Assembly: GCA_034770075.1 (NCBI GenBank)
Contig: CM068387.1
Coordinates: forward strand, 75,269,971 to 75,333,970
Direction of reading: 5' to 3'
DNA from: Aralia elata
Taxonomy: Eukaryota > Streptophyta > Magnoliopsida > Apiales > Araliaceae
Length of the DNA stretch: 64,000 nt
Under the pieces are notes generated by a model. It was given only the letters and a program-made list of their open reading frames with translations. It was not told the origin of the DNA and ran no database searches. A program made the translations under genes and the position numbers. Of this stretch, positions 46,447 through 58,962 are shown one piece after another. Within the stretch, counting starts at the first letter, position 1. Each line of letters opens with the position of its first letter.

Positions 46447-47102
46447 TATTGGGATATAATATTCAGTGGGACCCTAATGGGACCCACAATTCCACTGTTA
46501 CTTTGATTATTTGGAAAAAGGTACTTTGGAATGTGAAAAGTTGGAAAATGAAAGGACAAGAAATGCGGAAGGTTGGGAATTTAGAAGGTTGCAACCAAAA
46601 TAAATGACAGAGCCCATAGGAAATTAAAAGGTCGTAAGTCCTTTCATTTCTATTGGCAGGTTACTTGTGCTATATATATTCTCCCATCCTCCCAGGAAAA
46701 AAGGAAAAAAAACTTGTATGACACACCACATTGGGGAAGAGAAAAAGGAGGAGAAGTTAGCACAAACACACCAATATATACACTCCAATCCGAGAACTCA
46801 TAAAAAACATCAGAAGAGCAAATAGAAATAAGGGTGTGGAGAGAAAAATAAATACGGAGTTTATTTCTTAACTGAGAGCTTGTATTCCCCATATTATTTT
46901 CATAGTGGATTTCTGAGATCTCTCCCCGTGGTTTTTTCCCAATTGAGTTTTCACATAAAATTCTTGTGTTATTATTTTATTTCCATATGTCATTATTTTA
47001 TTCCAGACACACACACCAAAACAATTGCATAACCTCAATTGTTAACGTCTTTTCGACTCGTTATTTGGTGATTTGGTGAGCGATCAAAATTTGACATTAA
47101 CA
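46447..47102 (+). repeat. 5' LTR
   Basis: Starts TATTGGGATATAAT (the canonical TG is TA here) and ends TTGACATTAACA. Confidence 0.9.
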
Positions 47103-47581
47103 TTGATGCTAGAAGGAGGGCGGTTTTAGTGTTGAATCAAAATCACTCATTATTGATTAAACAATTATGAGAGGTAGCAATTAAAGAAGGATGGTTCCAA
47201 TTTTTTGTAGACTTATTTTCGGCAGACTCACATCCAAAAGCTAAGTCTCCATCTCTGTCTACGTTTCAAATAAATATAATAATATGTACTGATATGTGGC
47301 ATATATGGAAAAACCTAATCTATGCATGATTGTATGATATGCTAATAAATGTTGTGAATATTCGTGATTGCTAGGTTAATTTCACTGGCGGAACCTAAAC
47401 AGTCCACTTTGGACAACAAACTCTAATAGTGATGCCATATACTTCAATTCGGACTTCGGCTATCGCTCACACGAACTTATAATTTATGTTTGAAGCCAAT
47501 CCAGGACATATCGTTCAGACGGCTCCAGACAAATGAGGAGCAGGCCGAAGAGTCGTTTCTCCATCCGCAGCAGGCACAGAA

Positions 47582-47848
47582 ACCACTAGCAGGCACAGAA
47601 GCCGCTCGCAGGACAAGAGCAGGCCGAAGAGTCGTTCCTCGATCCGCAGCAGGCACAGAAGCCGCTCGCAGGACAGGAGCAGGCCGAAGAGTCGCTCCCC
47701 GATCCGCAGCAGGCACAGAAGCCGCTCGCAGGATAGAAGCAGGCCGAAGAGTCGCTCACCAGACCAGAGCAAGCGTCAGTGTCGCTCTAGGGATAGTTTG
47801 TTGGAAAGAGAGAAAGTAAAGAAAATTGCAACAACCATTGAGGCGTAG
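47582..47848 (+). CDS. RS-dipeptide repeat frame inside the LTR element
   Basis: The frame contains RSRHRSRSQDRSRPKSRSP repeated about three times in a ~54-bp DNA repeat, then SLLEREKVKKIATTIEA and a stop. It resembles the RS domains of SR splicing factors in composition. In this place it may be the remains of a Gag basic tail. A 22-bp partial duplication upstream shifts frame, so the start is uncertain. In the other plus frame the same DNA reads as Gly-Thr-Glu-Ala-Ala-Arg-Arg repeats. Confidence 0.45.
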   Translation, partial: TTSRHRSRSQDKSRPKSRSSIRSRHRSRSQDRSRPKSRSPIRSRHRSRSQDRSRPKSRSPDQSKRQCRSRDSLLEREKVKKIATTIEA

Positions 47849-48240
47849 ACAGACAGGAAGCGCCCTCCGGGGAGGTTAAGCAACCCTTGGGACGGTCAAG
47901 CATCTTCCATGACAATCAAAGCATCCTCTAGGACAATCAAAACGTTCTCCCGAACGGACAACGTTCTTCGGGACGGACTATTTATATTTGACGATGATAC
48001 AATTGGTTATCTATCAACGCAGAACTGTTGACACTATAATCGGGGAATGAAGCAAAGGAGGTTCGAGGTCGGTGATTTGGATCTTCGGGAAGGATCGTGC
48101 CTATCAAGGAAATGAGACAAAACTTAACAAAACAATTCATATAACAGAGGAAACTAAGCGAATAAAACAAACGCTTATAACAATATCACATTTTGTATTC
48201 TCTTATTTTAAGTTGCTTACAATAAGAGAGTGAGAGGCAA

Positions 48241-48895
48241 TGTTGGGATATAATATCCAGTGGGACCCTAATGGGACCTATAATTCCACTATTATTTTGA
48301 TTATTTGAAAAAAGATACTTTGGAATGTGAAAAGTTGAAAAATAAAAGGACATAGAACGCGGAAGGTTTTGAATTCAGAAGGTTGCAACCAAAACAAATG
48401 GCGGAGCCCATAGAAAATTAAAAAGTCTTAAGTCCTTTCATTTCTATTGGCAGGTTACTTGTGCTATATATATACTCCCATCCTCCCAGGAAAAAAGGAA
48501 AAAAAGCTTGTATGACACACCACATTGGGGAAGAGAAAAGGGAGGAGAAGTTAGCACGGACACACCAATATATACACTCCAATCCGAGAGCTCATAAAGA
48601 AACATCAGAAGAGCAAATAGGAATAAGGGTGTGGAGAGAAAATAAATACGGAGTTTATTTCTTAACTGTGAGCTTGTATTCTCCATATTATTTTTATAGT
48701 GGATTTCTGATATCTCTCCCCGTGATTTTTTCCCAATTAGGTTTCCGCGTAAAATTCTTGTGTTATTATTTTATTTTCATGTGTCATTATTTTATTCCAG
48801 ACACACGCCAAAACAATTGCATAACCTCCACTGTTAAACGTCTTTTTGACTCGTTATTTGGTGATTTGACGAGCGGTCAGAATTTGACGTTAACA
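48241..48895 (+). repeat. 3' LTR
   Basis: Starts TGTTGGGATATAAT and ends TTGACGTTAACA before CTTAC. Confidence 0.9.
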
Positions 48896-48900
48896 CTTAC

Positions 48901-50140
48901 CTAAAAGAAGATTTTGGCAATAACATTTTTGTAATTTTGCATTTTATGAGGATTTTTGCAATCAAATTTAGTAATCTTGCATTTCATGATTTTGACTATT
49001 GAATTCTAGTAATCTTGCAATGATGTGGATTTTGATCATAAGTGGGGCCCCTTAAAAGCCAGAGTGGGCCATGGCTCCATACCATAAGTTTCTAAACTTT
49101 GCTTTTATCGACTATTACTGTAGTTGTTGATAGGCTTTTACTGGACTGAAGTTGGCACTAATTTACTCTAGTAAGTTCTATAGTTTTTTATTGTATGGTT
49201 TATAAAAAATGTTACATTGATAAGTTCTATAGTTTTTTTATTGGCATCATTTTTTATAACCTATGCAATTAAAAGCTATACGAACTTATTAGGATAAAAT
49301 TGTTGTCAATTTCACCCTAACCGAATCTGTTTTTACATTTAAATAGCAACTGATCCATTGTATTTGTCTTCCTTAAAGAAATATTTTAAAAAATATTAAA
49401 TTGTTTGTTTCCTTGAATTGTAATTTTTATTTCATTTAGATACTTAAATATTTAAGTTTTGGTTAAGATTTTTTGCATTAAGGGTAAAAGTTGGACAAAA
49501 ATCAAATATAAGAAGGGAAAAAAAATTGATTATTTTTTTTTTTAAAAAAAATGTGTTGCTGAATAGGAACGATCAGATACCAAGAGCTAATGGATGAGTT
49601 GGTTTCCCCTTTCGATTCACAAATATGATCTGGGACACGATGAGAGAAGCAAGTTATCTGTTGCCTATCTTAATTCTCACCCCTTTTCCCTCTTTCATAA
49701 TAAGGTAAGCTTCCAAACCCTACCTTAATAATCGCATAAGTACTCGGGCTTGATAAGTTCAGCAAAACCGTATAGAGAGTCACAACGTAGGTTTAGGTCA
49801 CCTCCGATGTCAATCTGCAGTAATAATTTTTAGAAGCAACCAATGTAAAACGAATATTCATTGAGGAGAGGTATGATATAAGTAGATCAATCAGGAATTC
49901 CCTGATCGAGCTTGCAACTTCTATCAAAAATAATTTATAGTAATTAACCATCAAACTTTAACAAAATTTTTCAAGAATCAAACCATGTTGTGAATGATAT
50001 TTTCAAGAATTTATAAAGAAGAATTGACAATCTACAAATTAAAGTAACACACCATTAAGGAAATTCACACAAAACAGTTTATTCCAAAGTTGAATTATTG
50101 TTGCACAAGAGCAAAGCCATATTTATTACAATTACCTACA
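48901..50140. other. No gene seen
   Basis: AT-rich intergenic sequence. It contains short inverted words (CTATAGTTTTTTATTG and related) at 49,160-49,240 but no supported frame. Confidence 0.4.
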
Positions 50141-50469
50141 CTATTTGTTAAAACAACAACAAAATAATAATAATCCCACATGAGAAAACCTACATTCTCC
50201 ATGATCAAATCCTTGGACGAAGCATTGATTAGCGCATTGCTCATCACCAAACCTATCCGTACATATTTTACTAGTGCACCTTGTTTTACTGTCCGATCCA
50301 TCTGTATTTGTCATGATATAAATTACAATTGAGTTAGAAAAATAAGTGAAAAAACATTTTAAAAAGTAGATAGAAGAAGGCAAGTGATATATATACCTAT
50401 GGTGCCATAAACAAATGCAATAGAGGTATTTAAAACGAGGAAGATAACGATAATTTTCTCAAACTCCAT
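50141..50469 (-). CDS. Defensin-like secreted cysteine-rich peptide
   Basis: Two exons, 50,397-50,469 and 50,141-50,301, joined by GT-AG with a split Asp codon, give 77 residues. Residues 1-22 (MEFEKIIVIFLVLNTSIAFV) are a signal peptide. The mature part has cysteines spaced C-x4-C-x8-C-x3-C-x9-C, then a CCC triplet near the end (FCCCFNK). This fits the plant defensin-like (DEFL) layout: signal exon, one intron, cysteine exon. Such peptides act outside the cell in defence or in reproductive signalling; which applies here is unknown. A decayed paralogue lies 4.5 kb away on the same strand. Confidence 0.7.
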
Positions 50470-50550
50470 TTTTTTCCCCCGAACTCTGAAGTGTTCAATA
50501 CAATTGCATATAGACCGACTTGGTATAGAGCCAGCTCTGACAATTGTCAT

Positions 50551-51560
50551 AATATGAAATATCTCAACTTTGGAGAAAAAATTATAGTACTAGTTTTCAC
50601 CTAATGTGGTTGATGGTTGGTTTTGGACTTTAGTAGGGATCATCAGTTCATCACCTTACAGATAATGATGCATTAATGAAGAGTGAGCTTTTTTTTACTA
50701 ACAAATTGTAAATTTTATTTTTATCGTTTTATGCAAATATATTACTCCCTCTTTCCCTTTTTAAATGTTGTTTTAGAAAAGTATTTTTGTCTTTTAATAT
50801 TTTCGTTTGAGAATTTCAATTAAGCATTAATTGCTTAGTTTCCAATATTATCTATTAAATATAATTTTGGTTCTCTCACTATTTTCTGTCCAATAAATAA
50901 CACCCTATTTTTTCAATACAAGAACAATATTGACATTTAAAATTATTTTTAACTAAGAAACATGGTATTAATTGTTCTTCTTAATATGTGTGTCTATTTC
51001 TAAAAAGACAAATAATAAGGGACGGAGAGAGTATATGAGAACATACACTAATTTTTACACCTAAAACATGCAATTATTGTTTTAAGCAATTTGAATTTTT
51101 GAATAGTTACACTTTTTTTACATTTAGGCAAACAAAATTTCTAAATTCGCCCTATGGACCTAAAGCTAGTCTTGCCTCTTGAGAAGATATTCAAATTATA
51201 GCATTGTTAACTAAGCACTAAAACCAAGCTTTCAAATGGTGTTAATGGCAGGCTATATATATAATCATCATGACTTGGAGGAAATTGCTGGATCTCAATT
51301 CTTCATCATTTAGAAATACATAATAAAATTAATTTCAACAGTCAACAGCAAAAGGAGGAATTGGCATCTCTCTAAAAAGTACCAACGAGTCCTTGGGACA
51401 ACAGTATTAGATTCTTTAAATCATACAAAATCAAAACTTTCCAACTACTGTTTTATTCATGCTTACATGGATGTTTTGGCTCCCACATAAAACTCTCTTC
51501 ATGTCAAAAAACTTGTGTTAATTTTCGTACATGTTAGGCAGGTTAACTCAGTTGAAACGA
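50551..51560. other. Intergenic, Stowaway-like block, no gene
   Basis: 50,740-51,030 is bounded by ATTACTCCCTCTTTCCC and GGGACGGAGAGAGTA, typical Stowaway-type MITE ends with TA-rich flanks. The remainder is the 3' flank and likely 3'UTR of CPN60. Confidence 0.5.
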
Positions 51561-54500
51561 TCAATAATCCATGCCGCCCATGCCGCCGCCCATTGGAACT
51601 TCTTTCTTGTCCTTCGGAAGATCTACAACGATAGCTTCTGTAGTCGTCATCAAGGCAGATACACTGCATACGATCCAACATATCAACAGATCAGTTGTTA
51701 CATAATGTACAACTAAAGACAGAGAAAAAATCCAAGAAAATCAAATGTGTTGCCGTCTTGCTTACCTTGCTGCATCAACCAAGGCCGTTCTTATAACTTT
51801 CAATGGGTCGATAATTCCAGCTTTGACCATATCAACATACGCGCCTGCTTGTACAAAACCATAATGAGTTCACAGATTATAAGCATGCTGAAAAACAAAT
51901 AAATTAATTTTCTACAAAACCATAATGAGTTCACAGATTATAAGCATGCTGAAAAACAAATAAATTAATTTTCACACCTTTGGCCGCATCATAACCAAGA
52001 TCAGGATTATCCTGCTCCAACAGCTTGCTGACAACAACAGCCCCTTCTACTCCGGCGTTAGAGGCAATGGTATGCACTGGTGTCTGAAATTTACGAGTTC
52101 ATATTCTGGTTTAGTACGAGGTCTGAGGAGACTGAAAATATGAACTATTTGTGAATTATCAAGGTAAGAGTTCCCAGAGCAGAGCAACCACATTGAGCTC
52201 AAACAAATGAAGGCATTCAGTTCATTTTTATTAAATTCAGATTGCTAACCATTTTTTGAGAAATACTACTTAATTCTCTTCGACTAGGCTAAAAATTGTC
52301 AACTACATAAAAGAATGATAAAATCCAGACCTTCAGGGCATCTTGAATAATTTGTACGCCGACCTTCTGATCAAAGTTGGCTGTCGGCAGCTTTTCTAAC
52401 TCTTTGGTTGCATAAAGAAGAGCAACACCACCCCCTAGAAAAATATAAACATCAGTAAACTCGTTCCTTGGTTCGTCATTAATTAGAAAATGAAGGAAAA
52501 CTGATTTAAAACAAATTACCTGGCACAATTCCTTCTTCTACAGCTGCCTTTGTGGCATTTAGAGCATCTGTGACTCTATCTTTCTTCTCGCTTACTTCAG
52601 CTTCACTAGCTCCTCCAATCTACAAGGAAAGGCAGAATCTGATTATTGATATGCACCAACGGGATAATACTTAAGTCGTACCGATTGACCACAACTTCAG
52701 AAACTAAGCCAGCTTAAGTAGCAAAAGTTACTTCCAATTAGATGGAGCTCAATGGACAAAAACGCTTTCAGGAAAATGGATGTACCTTTAAGACAGCAAT
52801 GCCACCAGAAAGCTTCGCCAATCTTTCCTGAAGCTTCTCCTTGTCATAATCAGAAGTGCTCGACTCAATTGCTGACCTTATCTGATATTACAAACAGAAG
52901 TTCAAAGAAACTGTTAAAATCTGAAGAAATGCAAAACAGTTCAGTACAACAGTTTAGTGAAAGCTAGCCAATCAATATCACTTTAGATGTCAAGTTTAAA
53001 GGTACAAGGGAAGTGCACAAAGTTACAAACTGATGAAGGAAGTTGTACAAACCTGTTCACACCTTTCTTCTATAGCCTTCTTCTCACCAGCACCATCAAG
53101 AACAATCGTGTCATCCTTAGATACTGTGACCTAAATCAAGAACCTCTGTAAGTAAACTGCCAGATTTAAAAATAATATTATGTGTCAAAAAATAGTGCAG
53201 TTGTACCATTGTTACTTCTTAACAATAAAACATGACCAAATGAGAAATGTGATTGCTTGAGATATAATTGTTAATTCCAGACCACGTGTTAAATCATGTT
53301 TTTACTATGTACATAAGCTTGCACTGTGATCGGGGGTTAAATCATATTAATAGTTGCTAGTCAAAAGTGGAAACATATTTTTCCTTAATTAGCTGCGAAT
53401 CTTACCTTTTTGCATGAACCAAGCATATCCAGCTCTACATTGTCAAGGTTCATACCAAGTTCTTCACTTATAACCTTTAAAACATAAGGGTGATGCATTA
53501 GTGGATGTTGTCATTAAAATCAAAAGGCCAAAAGTAATTGTATAAGGAAACATAATTAGCAGAGTGATCCCACCTGGCCTCCAGTAAGGACGGCAAGATC
53601 CTGAAGATTAGCCTTTCTGTTTTCTCCAAACCCAGGAGCTTTGATTGCACAGACCTACATACATTCCATCAGGTAATAAACACCGACTTTATTGAAAAAT
53701 CAATTCACAGAAGAAAAACAAACTGCCATGTAAGTAGTAAAAGAGAACCTTGATTCCGGCACGAAGCTTATTAAGAATGAGTGTCGCAAGAGCTTCACTT
53801 TCCACATCTTCAGCAACAATTAACAGTGGCCTTTGTATCTGAAAAATACTAATAATCTTAATAAACGTAATAGCATGATATACACTTAAAGAACAACAGT
53901 TACATTAATTAAAGATATGGGACTGATAAGTGACTAGCCTAAAATCTCTTACCTTCAATGCCAATTCAAGTACTTTTACCACAGCATTTATACTTGAGAT
54001 TTTCTTCTCATGGATTAAAATGAGAGGGTCATCTAGTTCCTGAAAAGTCAAGAAAACTGTAAATTGGACATGAATACTAACAAGCTGAAGCAGAAGTTCT
54101 TGTTATTCAATCATCTACCATAACCCATAAGAATTCAAGAGCGGTCACTGCTTTGAATAATAATGCAAGCATGGCTTACACATTTCAAGTTCTTCTCGTT
54201 TGTCATGAAATACGGGGATATGTAGCCCCTATCCAGCTTCATTCCTTCAACAACTTCCAATTCATTATACAATGTCTTCCCATCCTGCATCAGTTTTATA
54301 AAAGGTTAGACCCACATATCTTGAACTTACTTCTTGGTTCCAAGAGAACTCCACAAGTCTTATGGTTGGAAAAAGTATATAAAAGTTAGAATTAACTTAC
54401 TTGGATTGTAATTACTCCCTCCTTGCTGACTTTCTCCATTGCCTTTGCAATTAGCTCACCAATCTCTCTCTCTCCATTTGCAGATATTGTGCCAACCTTT

Positions 54501-56570
54501 TAAAGTACAGGAAATTAGCAACCTTACTAGGAAAAACCCTGTACTAAATTAACACAATGAATCAAGCACTATAGTGGCAAGTAAATACTAGTTACAGTGA
54601 CTGGAAATTTAAGAAGCAAACCTGGGCTATTTCTTCAGATGTACTTATCATCCGCGCCCTACTTTTCAAGTTTGTTACCACAGCATCTACAGCCATGTTA
54701 ATACCACGTCTAAGATCCATGGCATTCATACCAGCTGCAACCGACTTGCAGCCTTCCATAAAGATTGCACGCGTGAGGATAGTGGCACAAGTAGTACCTG
54801 GAAACAAATAAAAGAAATGCTTTATGTATACGGCTAAGATATAAGCACATGCCAAAAAATTTAAACATGCACATAAGACAACATTTTGCATAAAACTTCT
54901 AATTCTTTTGTTATTTAAAACAGATTTCCTAGGAACAAAAAGAAAAGAAGTGAAACGCATTGCTAAACACCACCATCCATCATTAAACAAGAAAGTGCAC
55001 AAACATTAACATAAAACTTACCATCACCAGCAACATCATTGGTGGCATTTGCTACTTGTTTGACAAGGCTTGCCCCAATGTTTTTAACTTTGTCCTTGAA
55101 TTCAATGCTCTTGGCCACGGTCACACCATCTTTTGTCACCTTAGGTGCCCCAAAAGGTTGTTCAATCACCACAGTACGCCCCTTCACAAGTGAAACCACC
55201 AATTGTAGCTCTTAACCAATTTATTTCAATTTCCAAAAGATCCAAGATAAAAAAAAAATAAAAAAAATCAATAATTCAAAACCCAATTCAAGTCCCTAGT
55301 TGCTTAATAAATGAAAATTCAAAGCATGATTAGTAGATAGTAGAGGCTGCTTGGCAACTCCGCAACTGTCATAATTCTTGCTTGAGGATTCAAGTAAAAA
55401 GCAAATTCCAAATTTTCTTAACAGCTCACTTCATTCACCCCATATTCATAGGCATAGGCCATAGATACCACCATACCATCCAACTGCAATTACGGAACAC
55501 CTAAACACAACACAAAATAATTTGCTACATCTTAGGAAAACTAACCTCAAGCCTAGCAATCTAGCACAAACAGTCAAGGGCGGAGCAAGAAATTTTCATA
55601 AAGGTTGAAATTTTTTTTAACATGTTTAAATCTATGCGTTTATCTCTGAATTTTAGATAAAAGGGGGCAATAGTTAGTAATTTTTCTTCCAAAAAGGGGG
55701 CAAAACATAAAATTTAGGAATGTTTTGTTAAAAGTTTTAGTAGTGGCAAATTGTTAAATCATCAAAACCAAAGGGAAGAATTGCCCACCTTCTTATATAC
55801 ATTGATCCACCCCGAGCACACTGACTAGATTGTGCTTCTCAACATAATTGAACTCAATTTGAAAGAAAATTTACACATACCTTCAGCAATCTATATATAG
55901 TATTCCCCATACCAGTACACAACACAATCCCAATTCTAAATTTATCAAAATATTCACAATTGTAAACTCAGAGCGTATAGCTGCAATTAGAATTGAATGG
56001 AAATCCAACACCAACTACTTGCACTCAGTAACTCAAAGACATCGTTTACTTGAACTTGATTAATCAACATCCATAAAAATCAAATCTTTATACAACACAA
56101 CCCCAAATCAAAATCAATAAAACAAAACGGACTGAAATGAATAAGAAAAACTCAAGAAAATGATAATTGAGAAAGAACACATGAGGATTACCTTAGGGCC
56201 CATAGTAACTTTAACTGCATCAGCAAGATCTTCGACACCCTTAAGCATTAAAGCCCGAGCTTCAACTCCAAATCTAATATCCTTGGCCGCATAGTTTCTG
56301 CTCAAACTCAATCTACTGCCAATCTTTATGCATATACAGTTAAAAAATCACATTCAGAACATTAAATAAATAAATTGTTGAAAAAACTGTCATACATGAA
56401 ATTAGCTATAAATACCTGTTGGGTGCAATTTGTAGCAATCCTGCACAATATATACAAATGGGTATATTAAAAAATTGAATCAACTGATAATAATTCAAGA
56501 AATATGTTAAAGGAATGGAAACAATAAAGTACCTAGCTTTGGAGGCAAGGTTTGCTGCAAAACGATACAT
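51561..56570 (-). CDS. CPN60: Mitochondrial chaperonin CPN60 (HSP60), complete
   Basis: Eighteen GT-AG exons run from ATG at 56,570 to TGA at 51,561: 56533-56570, 56416-56440, 56192-56323, 55022-55181, 54622-54797, 54401-54496, 54180-54284, 53953-54039, 53749-53838, 53574-53654, 53406-53474, 53053-53130, 52786-52881, 52520-52619, 52331-52434, 51978-52083, 51766-51844, 51561-51663. They sum to 1725 bases, 574 residues without a break, the usual family length (about 577). A basic, Ser/Arg-containing presequence (MYRFAANLASKAR) precedes the chaperonin fold. The ATP-site words VTMGPKGR and GDGTT and the Gly/Met tail MGGGMGGMDY are present. The protein forms the matrix folding chamber with CPN10. 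Codon phase is kept at every junction. Intact gene, high confidence. Confidence 0.97.
51852..51973. repeat. 61-bp tandem duplication in a CPN60 intron
   Basis: The unit ACAAAACCATAATGAGTTC through AATTAATTTTC occurs twice in direct tandem between exons 16 and 17, with no visible differences, so it is young or kept alike. It lengthens the intron and does not touch coding sequence. Confidence 0.9.
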
Positions 56571-56755
56571 ATTTTTTCTGTAATTGTTGGAGAAACTTTA
56601 GATTTTGTAGTACAGAGGCTGCAATGTAAATTATGAAGAATAAATTTTGAAGTCGAGAAATTAGTGCGTATTTAGAAGAACAGAACAGAGCGTCTTTTAT
56701 TACGTAGTACTTTTAGTTTAGAAGAGGGAGGGGGGGAGGCCGGGAAGGAAGGGTC

Positions 56756-56784
56756 TAGAAGGGCAGCTTCTAGGGTTCTTCTAG
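56756..56784 (-). promoter_or_regulatory. Heat-shock-element-like cluster upstream of CPN60
   Basis: In gene orientation the words CTAGAAG, AACCCTAGAAG and CTTCTAG contain several GAA/TTC triplets, about 190 bases before the ATG. Spacing between GAA and TTC is not the textbook 5-base alternation throughout. CPN60 genes are heat-inducible in plants, so a heat-shock element is expected but not proven here. ACCCTAG is also telo-box-like. Confidence 0.35.
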
Positions 56785-56799
56785 GGGTTTAAGTTTTTT

Positions 56800-58005
56800 A
56801 CATTCTATGCTCTACTAGCAAACAATAATCTCTTTATTTTATTTTTGTTTTAAAAATAATAAATTATTAATTAATAATGTAATATGATAATAAAATTATA
56901 ACAATAAATTAGATAGTATTATGTCATTTTATATTATTATTGTTAAAAGAAAAACTAATCTAAAGATAATTAACAAATAAAATTGGTTTTTTGTAGAAAG
57001 GAGGAAGTCTTATTTATCCTTTTTTTCTTGCTAGCAGGAGTAGTTAATAATTAGGGTCAGGCAATTCTGAAATGTTCAGGAGATATAGAAATACAGGACT
57101 AAAATGGTGAGAAATTAAATTCAATATGTTTTTTTTCTTTTTCAAAAAGTAAAAATAAATTCAATATGCTTCCATATTATAGTTTATCTATTTTATTAAA
57201 GAAGAACAATGAAAAAAAATCTACTTTTTTTTGAGACTGTGTTACAAATCTCCTTTCATTTTTGTTATCCTTATAAATTTAGTTTTATTACAATTTCATT
57301 CTTCTTATGTTTTTTATTTTTTATTCTATTCCTAAAATTTGATAAAATTTTTAGTATATAATTACACACGTAATGCGTGTGCCACTGAGAATAAAAGGGC
57401 ACAATAAAATAATTAACATGCCTCCTAAATGAAACCCAGAAAAACAAATAAAATGTTTAAACTCATTTTCATCTAACTAGATTGTTTCATTTTTTTTTCC
57501 AACCAACAAGCAGAGGGGGGAAAAAATTGAAAAATAAAGAGTATTCACTTATTGTCCATCTATTACATCTTTCAACTTGATCTTAGGTTATAATCACCTT
57601 TCGTGGATGAATTTTGCTTATTCAATTTTGTTCTATTTCAGTGACAACGTTTGTGACAACAGTCTTTTAATTTTGTGAAAAAAAAAGTAGTCCCTTAAAT
57701 ATTAAAAATTTTAATTATTTAATATAGAATATCAGATATTACATTATTTACATTATTCAAGCTGACATTTTTGCTTTCGCCATGTTAATAACCACTCCTT
57801 TAAGAGAGAACTCTCCTTATTAATGATGTATTTTTACGTTCCACAATTTTACAAATTGCTTAGTCCCGTTCATCTACCACTCAATCACCTAGTTGGTATG
57901 CACTCTTTCAATAATGCATGCTTCTCAACAATTATCTTGGTTCTCTCTACACCTCTACCTCCTTATTACAAAGTTTATTTAAAAAATTTACATGATAATT
58001 TAGAT
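56800..58005. other. Intergenic, no gene seen
   Basis: AT-rich DNA between the divergent CPN60 and NDUFA13 genes; no supported frame. Confidence 0.5.
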
Positions 58006-58433
58006 CAAGGTTTTAAAAATCGGACCGGCCCGGCGGTCGGACCGATAAAAATCGGAACCGGTCCGCCTTCCGGTCCGATTTGACCCAGAAAATCGGTTTT
58101 GGTCAAACCTAGATTGACCCGTTGACCACCGGTTGAACCGGTGGTCCAACCGGTAAATCCGGTTAATTGACCCGGTTGACCCGGTTTTTTAATTTTTTTT
58201 TACCAAAAAAATTTTTAATATTAAAATTAACCACTTTTATTAATATTGTAACTTATCTTTATTATGTTATAGTTCATAAAAAATAAGATTTTTAAAATTT
58301 TTATTAATTACTAATAATATATATTTTTATATATTAATTACGTCACCGGTTCAATAACGGTTCGACCACTGGTTGGACCAGTGATCCACCCACCCGGTAC
58401 CCTTTCCCGTTCGGTCTGAATTTAAGAACACTG
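58006..58433. mobile_element. 428-bp non-autonomous hAT element
   Basis: Ends CAAGGTTTTAAAAATCGGAC and, reverse-complemented, CAGTGTTCTTAAATTCAGAC are imperfect inverted repeats starting with CA, as in hAT elements. The flanks ATTTAGAT (57,998-58,005) and ATCTAGAT (58,434-58,441) form an 8-bp duplication with one change. The interior has many ACCGGT and GGTCCG words. No transposase. Confidence 0.75.
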
Positions 58434-58962
58434 ATCTAGATTATCTCTCTCGTGTCTCGACAACAAAACATAAGCTCAATTGCTCATTGTTTATCATTTT
58501 CAATTGTAGGACTAAACTGCTTAACATGTTAGACTAACAAAATAGAATAAAAAAATAAATTAAGAAAATGATTATATGTTGATTAATTTTATCACAAATT
58601 TAGATGTAAAAATTTTAAGAATAAAATAAAATACGATGCATGTATTTATTCTTTATTTTTCAATTATATTATATATTTATGTGTCGATATTTAATATTGA
58701 TATAAATTTATCATTATATATAATATTATTCATTATTAGGAGGTGTCTCCTCTCTTAAAAGAATAAAAAAGGGTAAATCACCCGGCTGTGAGAGAACTGA
58801 AATCAACAAACACACGTGTCTCAGTCTGGTTGGCAGAACCCAATTAGTTTCTCAAACACCTAACAAGACTATTGCTTCGATAATTCACAGTTCACCATCA
58901 TCTCTCTTGAAATCGTCCCAGATTGAAACTGTTCGGAAGAAGAAGAAGGAAGAGAGAGAAAG

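Larger units (their letters stand above)
46447..48895 (+). mobile_element. Complete 2.45-kb non-autonomous LTR retrotransposon
   Basis: Two LTRs of 656 and 655 bp in direct orientation bound a 1.14-kb interior. The 5-bp duplication CTTAC lies at 46,442-46,446 and 48,896-48,900. A primer-binding-like TTGATGCTAGAAGGAGGG follows the first LTR, and a purine-rich AAGAGAGTGAGAGG tract precedes the second. The only coding feature is an RS repeat frame. LTRs differ at several percent of positions, so insertion is not very recent. Confidence 0.9.

Noticed and set aside
47477..47819. Long Ala/Gly-rich and Leu/Cys-rich frames
   Set aside because: They are alternative frames of the 54-bp RS repeat; repeats stay open in several frames.
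54592..55202. Separate short chaperonin genes suggested by exon-sized frames
   Set aside because: They are single exons of CPN60 extended into introns; splice sites and phase join them.
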